The position numbers and the translations under genes were made by a program. This document shows positions 1 through 4,912 of a DNA stretch of 8,862 nucleotides, piece by piece (position 1 is the first letter of the stretch; every line of letters begins with the position of its first letter). The notes below the pieces were generated by a model, which saw nothing but the letters and a program-made list of their open reading frames with translations, ran no database searches and was not told the DNA's origin. This stretch comes from Peptococcaceae bacterium (GTDB taxonomy: Bacteria > Bacillota > Peptococcia > Peptococcales > Peptococcaceae), in contig JAFOFM010000101.1 of NCBI GenBank assembly GCA_017387265.1, positions 1 to 8,862 of the forward strand, in the 5' to 3' direction.

Positions 1-1
1 A

Positions 2-91
2 ACGGATCGATCTGTACTAATGGCTCAAAGCTGTCTGATGGAACTTATCGAAATGTACCATCAATTTATGACAACAAAAGAACAGCCATAA
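2..91 (+). CDS. 3' end of an unidentified gene (partial)
   Basis: An open frame runs in from the left edge and stops at TAA 89-91, giving 29 C-terminal residues that end in TTKEQP. It is rich in Met, Leu and Glu and looks helical. It stops about 30 bp before the rex promoter elements, which is where an upstream gene would be expected to end. A second frame stays open to the TGA at 124-126, but its composition looks less protein-like and it would run into the rex -35 box. Too little is left to name a family. Confidence 0.4.
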   Translation, partial: TDRSVLMAQSCLMELIEMYHQFMTTKEQP

Positions 92-98
92 ATTATAT

Positions 99-113
99 TT
101 GTGAATTTGTGAA
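99..113 (+). promoter_or_regulatory. Two direct TTGTGAA repeats, possible Rex half-sites
   Basis: TTGTGAA occurs at 99-105 and again at 107-113, an 8-bp period. Rex family operators are inverted repeats of the form TTGTGAA-n4-TTCACAA, so each copy matches one half of that operator. No good inverted partner is visible downstream, so the arrangement is direct rather than palindromic. The position, just upstream of the -35 box of rex itself, would fit autoregulation. That is inference; a full operator is not seen. Confidence 0.35.
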
Positions 114-122
114 AACTTTTAA

Positions 123-151
123 TTGATTATCCGGAAAACCGTAGGTATAAT
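123..151 (+). promoter_or_regulatory. Sigma-A-type promoter of rex
   Basis: A -35 box TTGATT (123-128) is separated by exactly 17 bp from a perfect -10 box TATAAT (146-151). Transcription would start near 158, giving a short leader of about 20-30 nt before rex. Confidence 0.75.
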
Positions 152-170
152 ATAACGTGGAAAAAAGACG

Positions 171-176
171 AAGGGG
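171..176 (+). promoter_or_regulatory. Shine-Dalgarno sequence that bears on the rex start
   Basis: AAGGGG lies at 171-176 and directly abuts the ATG at 177, leaving no spacer. It is 9 nt from the in-frame TTG at 186. The same AAGGGG motif precedes mreB in this window with an 8-nt spacer, so by spacing TTG 186 is the better-placed start even though ATG is the stronger codon. Confidence 0.5.
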
Positions 177-815
177 ATGCATGATTTGAAAGAGCTAAAA
201 ATCCCGGAAGCCACAGTCAGCAGATTATCCGTATATTCCAGATATTTGACAGGCGTTGAAGAACAGGGTATCGTAAACATTTCCTCCGGCGAAATTGCGG
301 AAGGGGTAGGCGGTACACCGGCACAGGTGCGCAAAGATCTGGCCTATTTTGGTGAGTTCGGTACACGTGGTGTCGGATATAATGTAAAACAGCTGAATCA
401 GGAAATCATGGGGATTCTTGGCCTGAAAAAAGGCTGGAACATGATTTTAATCGGTGCCGGGAACCTGGGATCGGCCCTGAGCCAGTATCGCGGTTTTCAG
501 ACACGTGGTTTTAATATCGTTGCTGTATTTGATAACGATATGAACAAGGTAGGGTTAAAACTGAACGGTTTGCCGATTTATGCGGTAAACCAGATGGCAG
601 AGTTTATAGATAATAATGATATTTCCATCGGGATTATCACTGTGCCGTCTGAATATGCGCAGGATATCGCAGATATCTTAGTGGAAACAAAAAATATTAA
701 AGGTATTTTAAACTTTGCTCCAGTGGTGCTGACCATTCCGGAGGAAATTGAAGTGCGCAATGTGGATCTGAGTGTGAATCTGGAAGTATTAAGTTATAAT
801 ATTGAAAAGAAATAA
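177..815 (+). CDS. rex: Redox-sensing transcriptional repressor Rex
   Basis: Rex is a cytoplasmic homodimeric repressor that senses the NADH/NAD+ ratio. NADH binding releases it from operators of fermentative and respiratory genes. The 212 residues match the usual family length. The N-terminal winged helix (about residues 5-80) contains the family-typical stretch VRKDLAYFGEFGTRGVGY around residues 51-68. The C-terminal Rossmann domain begins with the dinucleotide-binding loop GAGNLGSAL (residues 93-101), followed by VAVFDND, whose acidic end of the second strand usually contacts the adenine ribose. The coordinates use ATG 177, but its ribosome site has no spacer, and TTG 186 (209 residues) is a strong alternative. 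The gene has its own promoter and terminator, so it is probably monocistronic. Targets cannot be read here, apart from possible half-sites upstream of its own promoter. Confidence 0.95.
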   Translation: MHDLKELKIPEATVSRLSVYSRYLTGVEEQGIVNISSGEIAEGVGGTPAQVRKDLAYFGEFGTRGVGYNVKQLNQEIMGILGLKKGWNMILIGAGNLGSALSQYRGFQTRGFNIVAVFDNDMNKVGLKLNGLPIYAVNQMAEFIDNNDISIGIITVPSEYAQDIADILVETKNIKGILNFAPVVLTIPEEIEVRNVDLSVNLEVLSYNIEKK

Positions 816-853
816 CAGGTTCACGAAAACTGCACAAAATTGAAAGACAGGAT

Positions 854-880
854 AAAGCGGCTCATTAGAGCCGCTTTGTT
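854..880 (+). terminator. Intrinsic terminator of rex
   Basis: A perfect 10-bp stem, AAAGCGGCTC (854-863) with GAGCCGCTTT (868-877), closes the tetraloop ATTA and is followed by a short T-rich tail (TTTGTT). It lies 38 bp after the rex stop codon and separates rex from the downstream transcripts. Confidence 0.85.
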
Positions 881-897
881 ATAGTCACAGATAGAAT

Positions 898-915
898 AAA
901 AAACGGTTGTTTTTT
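898..915. repeat. AT-rich inverted repeat next to a -35 box
   Basis: AAAAAAC (898-904) and GTTTTTT (909-915) form a perfect 7-bp inverted repeat around GGTT. The right arm ends one base before the -35 box at 917. It could be a UP-like element, an operator, or a second weak terminator behind rex. The sequence alone does not decide. Confidence 0.4.
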
Positions 916-916
916 C

Positions 917-946
917 TTGCAATCTATATGAAACATATGGTATAAT
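917..946 (+). promoter_or_regulatory. Extended -10 promoter of the intergenic small RNA
   Basis: The -35 box TTGCAA (917-922) is followed, 18 bp on, by a perfect -10 box TATAAT (941-946). A TGG at 938-940 gives the extended -10 form TGnTATAAT. Transcription would begin near 952-954. No gene with a plausible start and ribosome site follows before the terminator at 993-1033, so the product appears to be a short RNA. Confidence 0.75.
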
Positions 947-951
947 AATAT

Positions 952-1033
952 CCGGTCTAAGTATTGTATAGGTTCAAACCTGTCAGTACGTGGAAAGTCC
1001 CTGGCGTTGGTAGCGCTGGGGCTTTCTTTTTTT
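952..1033 (+). ncRNA. Candidate small RNA, two hairpins, family unknown
   Basis: The interval between an extended -10 promoter and a strong terminator is about 80 nt and can fold almost completely. The first hairpin spans 961-989. GTATTG (961-966) pairs with CAGTAC (984-989) through one G-U pair. After a bulged T967, 968-973 pairs with 978-983, closing the loop TCAA (974-977). The second hairpin is the terminator at 993-1026. The first 9 nt (about 952-960) are unpaired. No coding frame with a start codon and ribosome site is evident. It does not show the conserved core of SRP RNA, tmRNA or a tRNA, and it is far shorter than 6S RNA or RNase P RNA. The fold was worked out by hand and expression is untested. 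A second promoter further right makes it unlikely to be merely the maf leader. Confidence 0.6.
993..1033 (+). terminator. Intrinsic terminator of the small RNA
   Basis: A 13-bp stem pairs 993-1006 with 1014-1026. It includes two G-U pairs and one bulged T at 998, and closes the seven-base loop 1007-1013. Seven consecutive T residues follow (1027-1033). On the opposite strand there is no T-run, so it works only for rightward transcription. Confidence 0.85.
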
Positions 1034-1135
1034 CTGCCTGTTTTCTGCACGTCTGGTACTTCTGAATGAAACTGCAGAAGAAGCCAATACTGAGAAATTT
1101 TTTGTGTTTTTTCGTGCAGGATTGCAGAATACGGC
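1034..1135. other. Non-coding spacer with no recognised feature
   Basis: This is the remainder of the rex-maf gap. It contains two T-runs (around 1097-1112) and weak complementary pieces (CTTCTG at 1059-1064 with CAGAAG at 1075-1080), but no convincing hairpin, gene or known RNA. The AT-rich stretch could form part of the upstream region of the maf promoter. Confidence 0.4.
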
Positions 1136-1164
1136 TTGTTTCAAATCATCAGGAATGTTATTAT
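1136..1164 (+). promoter_or_regulatory. Extended -10 promoter of the maf-radC-mre-min operon
   Basis: The -35 box TTGTTT (1136-1141) is 17 bp from the -10 box TATTAT (1159-1164). TGT at 1156-1158 supplies the extended -10 TG. The start site would be near 1171, about 40 nt before maf. It is the only clear promoter in front of the nine-gene cluster, so it may serve the whole operon. Confidence 0.65.
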
Positions 1165-1211
1165 TAATTAGTATGGGAAAATAGACTTAATCGGAAGGGA
1201 AGGAGTCCTGC

Positions 1212-1874
1212 ATGACATTGATTTTAGCATCTGCATCTCCACGCCGACGTGAATTGTTACGGCAGATTGGTGCAGAATTTGAAGTGGAAGTGAGCCATGC
1301 TCCAGAGATTATTGATGATAGCCTGAAGCCTGAAGATATGGTTCAGCAGCTGGCTTTACAAAAAGCTTCAGCGGTGGCATGCAGCCATACAGAAGGGCTT
1401 GTACTGGGTTCAGATACCATTGTAGTAAATCAGGGTATTATTCTGGGCAAGCCGGGTTCTTATGAGGAGGCAGCTTCTATGCTGCAAAGTCTTTCCGGGC
1501 GCTGGCATCAGGTTATGACTGCTGTAGCTCTGGTGGATGCATCCGGTAATAAAGAACCATGGGTTTCGGTAGAAATAACAAACGTAAAGTTCCGCGAACT
1601 TTCTGATGCAGATATTCAGGCATATCTGGCTACGAAAGAATCGATGGATAAAGCAGGAGCGTACGGCATCCAGGGATTTGGGGCGCTTCTTGTGGAAAAG
1701 ATTGAAGGTTGTTATTTTAATGTTGTTGGATTACCCCTTCAGCGTGTTGCGGAAGGATTACGCAACTGGGGGATGAATCTATATGCATACGAAGGTTTAC
1801 AAAATGAAAGAATATCCCGAGCAGGATCGTCCGAGAGAACGGATGGAAATGCTGGGGGCATCTCAGCTCTCTGA
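1212..1874 (+). CDS. maf: Maf family nucleoside triphosphate pyrophosphatase
   Basis: Maf proteins hydrolyse non-canonical or pyrimidine NTPs to the monophosphate and pyrophosphate. The YhdE-type branch prefers dTTP and UTP and has been linked to division arrest. The family signatures are present: ASASPRRRELL (residues 6-16), GSDTIVV (66-72) with the catalytic Asp68, LGKP (78-81), DKAGAYGIQGFGA (146-158) and NVVGLPL (170-176). AYGIQG is typical of the YhdE-like subfamily. AAGGAG (1200-1205) sits 6 nt before the ATG. The protein has 220 residues against about 185-200 in most homologues. The extra C-terminal 20-30 residues (from about 191) are read in a different frame through the start of radC and show low-complexity, non-conserved sequence. 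The gene opens the cluster, as in B. subtilis. Confidence 0.93.
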   Translation: MTLILASASPRRRELLRQIGAEFEVEVSHAPEIIDDSLKPEDMVQQLALQKASAVACSHTEGLVLGSDTIVVNQGIILGKPGSYEEAASMLQSLSGRWHQVMTAVALVDASGNKEPWVSVEITNVKFRELSDADIQAYLATKESMDKAGAYGIQGFGALLVEKIEGCYFNVVGLPLQRVAEGLRNWGMNLYAYEGLQNERISRAGSSERTDGNAGGISAL

Positions 1875-2472
1875 TCGGGAACTGCTCGCCATTCTTCTGT
1901 CCACTGGAAGTAAAGATTACAGTGCTCTGGAGCTGGCAGATCAGGTTTTGCAAAAACAGCAGGGCCTGCAGAATCTACAGGATATTTCCTTAAATGAACT
2001 GATGCAGCAAAAAGGCATTGGTATCGCAAAGGCTGCAGCGATTTCGGCGGCGGTAGAACTGGGAAAGAGAATCTGGACGTCCGGGATGGAGTATCGTCCG
2101 GTGATTCACTGTTCGGAGGATGCGGCTAAACTGCTGATGGGAAGGTTTCGAGGACTGGATCGGGAACATTTTATGGTGGTGCTGTTAAATCAGAAACATG
2201 TCGTAATTACGACCGAGACGATTTCGATTGGCACTATTAATGGCGCCATGGTTCATCCAAGAGAAGTATTTAAACAGGCAATCAAACGAAGTGCAGCGGC
2301 CATGATACTGGTGCATAATCATCCAAGCGGAGTTTGTGAGCCAAGCGAGCAGGATCTGCTCGTAACAGAGCGTTTAAAAGAAGTTGGACAGATTATAGGA
2401 ATTGACGTGATAGACCATATTATAATTGGAGAGGATACGTATTACAGCTTTTGTGAGAATCAGATATTCTGA
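1783..2472 (+). CDS. radC: RadC family protein with JAMM (MPN+) domain
   Basis: UPF0758/RadC has an N-terminal helical DNA-binding-like segment and a C-terminal JAMM metalloprotease-like fold. Despite the historic name, a role in repair has not held up, and its function is unsettled. A helix-hairpin-helix-like stretch, LMQQKGIGIAKAAAISAAVE, lies at residues 73-92. The zinc motif HNHPSG...SEQD has His178, His180 and Asp191. The 229 residues match the family. ATG 1783 has GGGGG at 1768-1772 with a 10-nt gap. ATG 1804 (MKEYPEQDRPRERM) has AAGG at 1792-1795 and also fits homologues. With ATG 1783 the gene overlaps the end of maf by 92 bp in another frame, which suggests translational coupling. 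mreB follows 28 bp after the stop. Confidence 0.93.
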   Translation: MHTKVYKMKEYPEQDRPRERMEMLGASQLSDRELLAILLSTGSKDYSALELADQVLQKQQGLQNLQDISLNELMQQKGIGIAKAAAISAAVELGKRIWTSGMEYRPVIHCSEDAAKLLMGRFRGLDREHFMVVLLNQKHVVITTETISIGTINGAMVHPREVFKQAIKRSAAAMILVHNHPSGVCEPSEQDLLVTERLKEVGQIIGIDVIDHIIIGEDTYYSFCENQIF

Positions 2473-2500
2473 CAGGAGAGTATGGAAAGGGGCAGAAACG

Positions 2501-3526
2501 ATGTCGAAAGAAATTGCAATTGATTTAGGGACTGCAAACAGTCTGGTATATGTACAGGGAAAAGGCATTGTCATCCGGGAACCTTCGGTGGTTGCCATTA
2601 AAAAAGATACAGGTAAGGTATTAGCAGTCGGAGATGAAGCAAAAAAAATGATTGGTCGTACACCGGGCAATATTGTAGCGGTGAAACCGTTGCAGGATGG
2701 TTTTATCGCAGATTTTGACGTGTGTGCTACTATGCTGAAATATTTCTTTGATAAAGCGGTTGGTCCAACCGGCTTTTTCTCCAAACCACGTATTATTATC
2801 TGTGTACCTGCAGGCACCACCTCTGTAGAAGAACGTGCAGTACGTGATGCAGCAATGCAGGCCGGTGCAAAAGAAGTTCATGTTATGGAGGAACCAATGG
2901 CCGCTGCAATCGGTGCAGGATTACCTGTTTCAGATCCTACCGGGAGCATGATTGTTGATATTGGCGGTGGCACCACAGACGTGGCGGTTATTTCTCTGGG
3001 TGGTGTTGTAACCAGCCAGTCCATTCGTATCGGCGGCGACAAAATGGATGATGCTATCGTAAACTTTGTACGTAAAAACTACAATCTGTTAATCGGGGAA
3101 CGTACCGCGGAAGAAATTAAAAAAGCAATCGGGACTGTACACATTCTTCCGGAAAGTGAACATCTGACCTATATGGTAAATGGCCGTGATTTAGTAAGCG
3201 GTCTGCCTCGTCAGGTGGAAGTATCTGACCATGAAATTCATCTGGCATTCAGTGAAATCATTCAGAGTATCCTGGATGCAATCAAGTCTTGTCTGGAAAA
3301 AACTCCGCCAGAACTGGCCGGGGATATTATTCAGCGCGGGATTGTGCTGGCAGGCGGCGGTTCTCTGATTCGCGGCATGGATCAGCTGATTTCCGAAGAA
3401 ACCGGTATGCCTGTAATTTATGCCGAAGATCCAATGACTAGTATTGTATTAGGTGCCGGGAAAGCATTAGAAAATATTGATTTACTTCGTAAAGTTGAGA
3501 ATGGCCATAAACTGAGCCGTGCATAG
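2501..3526 (+). CDS. mreB: Rod shape-determining protein MreB
   Basis: MreB is the bacterial actin homologue. It forms membrane-associated filaments that orient the lateral wall synthesis complex with MreC, MreD, RodA and PBP2. The 341 residues match the usual 335-347. Actin-fold nucleotide motifs are in order: phosphate loop 1 IDLGTANSLVY (7-17), phosphate loop 2 DIGGGTTDVAV (153-163) and the adenosine motif AGGGSLIRGMDQLI (284-297). KPLQDGFIADFDV around residue 65 is also family-typical. The frame is open upstream to an ATG at 2426 inside radC. ATG 2501 was chosen because the protein then begins MSKEIAIDLGT as in homologues, and AAGGGG (2487-2492) lies 8 nt upstream. It is the only MreB-type gene in the window and is adjacent to mreC, which favours MreB over the paralogue Mbl. 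Confidence 0.97.
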   Translation: MSKEIAIDLGTANSLVYVQGKGIVIREPSVVAIKKDTGKVLAVGDEAKKMIGRTPGNIVAVKPLQDGFIADFDVCATMLKYFFDKAVGPTGFFSKPRIIICVPAGTTSVEERAVRDAAMQAGAKEVHVMEEPMAAAIGAGLPVSDPTGSMIVDIGGGTTDVAVISLGGVVTSQSIRIGGDKMDDAIVNFVRKNYNLLIGERTAEEIKKAIGTVHILPESEHLTYMVNGRDLVSGLPRQVEVSDHEIHLAFSEIIQSILDAIKSCLEKTPPELAGDIIQRGIVLAGGGSLIRGMDQLISEETGMPVIYAEDPMTSIVLGAGKALENIDLLRKVENGHKLSRA

Positions 3527-3537
3527 GAGCTGCTGCT

Positions 3538-4380
3538 ATGTTTAAGAAAACATGGATTCGCAATTTGCTGGTGATTACTGTTCTGCTGGGTATTTTTCTG
3601 GGGCTGGCAGTAAATACGGTTCAGCCAAGAGGAAATTTAAGTTTTCTGGAAAAGGGACTTCGTATTGCAGCCAGTCCGTTTCAGCATGGGTTCCGTGCTG
3701 TAGATGGAGCGGTCAGCGGATTCTTTACCTATTTTACGGATAAAGAGAAGCTGCAGCAGGAAAATGAAGAACTGAAACAGCAGCTGAGTCAGTTAAACAG
3801 TGAATTAACACAAATGAGCGAAATCAGTATGGAAAACATTCGGCTGCGTGAGCTGCTGAATTATAAAGAAGAAACCCGAGGTCAGTTTCAGCTGCAGCTG
3901 GCCGGGATTATTGCTGAAAATAATACGAATCTTCAGCATACCATTACTCTGGACCGGGGCAGTAATGATGGAATCCAGACTGGTATGACCGTATTGAATC
4001 ATTCTGGTCTGATCGGACGTATCACAGCGGTGCTGCCGGAATCCAGTGAGGTTATGCTGCTTCCGGACAGAGAAAGTGCTGTCGGCGCCCGTGTATGGAG
4101 CACCAGAGAAGTAATTGGTGTCGTTGAGGGGGAAGGCAGTGTTTCTTCCACATTACAGATTATTCATTTGCCTCATGATGCCGATCTTTATGTAGGAGAT
4201 ATCCTCGTAACTTCCGGTTTAGATGAGGTATTCCCGGGCGGGATTCAGATTGGTGAAATTACAGCCATTGAATACAGTGCTAATGGATTAACAAAAACGG
4301 CTACTGTAAAGCCGTATGTGAATTTTAATCGTCTGGAAGAAGTGTTTATTCTGATGAACAGCAGAGGGGGGAACGCCTGA
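3538..4380 (+). CDS. mreC: Rod shape-determining protein MreC
   Basis: MreC is a bitopic membrane scaffold of the elongasome that contacts and activates PBP2 outside the cytoplasmic membrane. A short basic N-terminus (KKTWIR) precedes one transmembrane helix at about residues 10-27. A coiled coil rich in Glu, Gln and Leu follows (about 68-112, for example EKLQQENEELKQQLSQL), which drives dimerisation. The paired beta domains lie at about 118-275 and contain the family-typical LDRGSNDGIQTGMTVLN and GLIGRI. The total of 280 residues is normal. AGGAG at 3525-3529 overlaps the mreB stop codon and is 8 nt from the ATG, so translation is probably coupled. The stop codon overlaps the mreD start by one base. 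Confidence 0.96.
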   Translation: MFKKTWIRNLLVITVLLGIFLGLAVNTVQPRGNLSFLEKGLRIAASPFQHGFRAVDGAVSGFFTYFTDKEKLQQENEELKQQLSQLNSELTQMSEISMENIRLRELLNYKEETRGQFQLQLAGIIAENNTNLQHTITLDRGSNDGIQTGMTVLNHSGLIGRITAVLPESSEVMLLPDRESAVGARVWSTREVIGVVEGEGSVSSTLQIIHLPHDADLYVGDILVTSGLDEVFPGGIQIGEITAIEYSANGLTKTATVKPYVNFNRLEEVFILMNSRGGNA

Positions 4381-4865
4381 TGCGTGTGCTGGTGCTCTTT
4401 TTAGTGGCATTTCTGGGCATCGTGCTGCGGGACACCGTATTTAACGGATTGTCGGTGGCAGGCGGGAAACCTGATTTTGTGCTGATTATGGTGGTATATT
4501 TTGCGATTTTCCGGGGCTCTGTGCAAGGCGGTTTTTTAGGTGTGGCACTGGGCTTACTGGAAGATCTGATGACCGGACGTTTTATTGGAATCAATGCAAT
4601 CTGCAAAGGGCTGATTGGCTTTGCGGCCGGATATTCTGAACGCAATCTGCACAAAAATAATTTTGTTGTGCCGATGGTGGCTGTAATTGTTGCCACATTC
4701 GGCAATGCAGTGCTGTATTTTCTTTTCAGTGTACTGATTGGAGGAAATGTAGGGCTGAATACCATGCTGTTTTCCAGTATTCCGGATGCGGTTTACAATA
4801 TGTGTTTTTCTCCGGTGTTTTACGCAGTGTTTTATCGTTTTTTTACGAATAAAACAAACAGCTGA
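4380..4865 (+). CDS. mreD: Rod shape-determining protein MreD
   Basis: MreD is a small polytopic inner-membrane protein of the elongasome that works with MreC. The 161 residues are almost entirely hydrophobic, with about five or six transmembrane segments. The family-like stretch GFLGVALGLLEDLMTGRFIG at about residues 51-70 and the KPDFVLI motif near residue 30 identify it. The start uses a TGATG overlap with mreC (ATG 4380-4382), preceded by a G-rich ribosome site (AGAGGGGGG, 4363-4371). A 47-bp gap separates it from mrdA. Confidence 0.9.
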   Translation: MRVLVLFLVAFLGIVLRDTVFNGLSVAGGKPDFVLIMVVYFAIFRGSVQGGFLGVALGLLEDLMTGRFIGINAICKGLIGFAAGYSERNLHKNNFVVPMVAVIVATFGNAVLYFLFSVLIGGNVGLNTMLFSSIPDAVYNMCFSPVFYAVFYRFFTNKTNS

Positions 4866-4912
4866 CGGGTTAGAATCCAGCAGGAGAAAACGGTCAGAAA
4901 GGAGCGACAGCA

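Noticed and set aside
1..126. Alternative frame at the left edge, stopping at TGA 124-126
   Set aside because: It would overlap the TTGTGAA repeats and the rex -35 box, and its composition is less protein-like than the frame that stops at 91.
970..981. GGTTCAAACC read as a tRNA T-loop
   Set aside because: It resembles GGTTCAAATCC, but there is no acceptor stem, anticodon arm or CCA end around it. It fits instead as the tip of the small RNA hairpin at 961-989.
865..1050. Minus-strand open frame of 61 codons across the rex-maf gap
   Set aside because: It runs back through the small RNA terminator and into the rex terminator stem, has no visible ribosome site, and its composition looks like translated hairpin and poly-A sequence.
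1059..1080. Possible hairpin CTTCTG/CAGAAG in the rex-maf gap
   Set aside because: It has only 6 bp with a 10-base loop and no T-run directly after it. It is weaker than the two clear terminators nearby and compatible with chance.
2426..2500. Upstream extension of mreB by 25 codons into radC
   Set aside because: MreB homologues begin at the MSKEIAIDLGT position, and the good ribosome site AAGGGG precedes ATG 2501. The extension is only an open frame inside the radC end.
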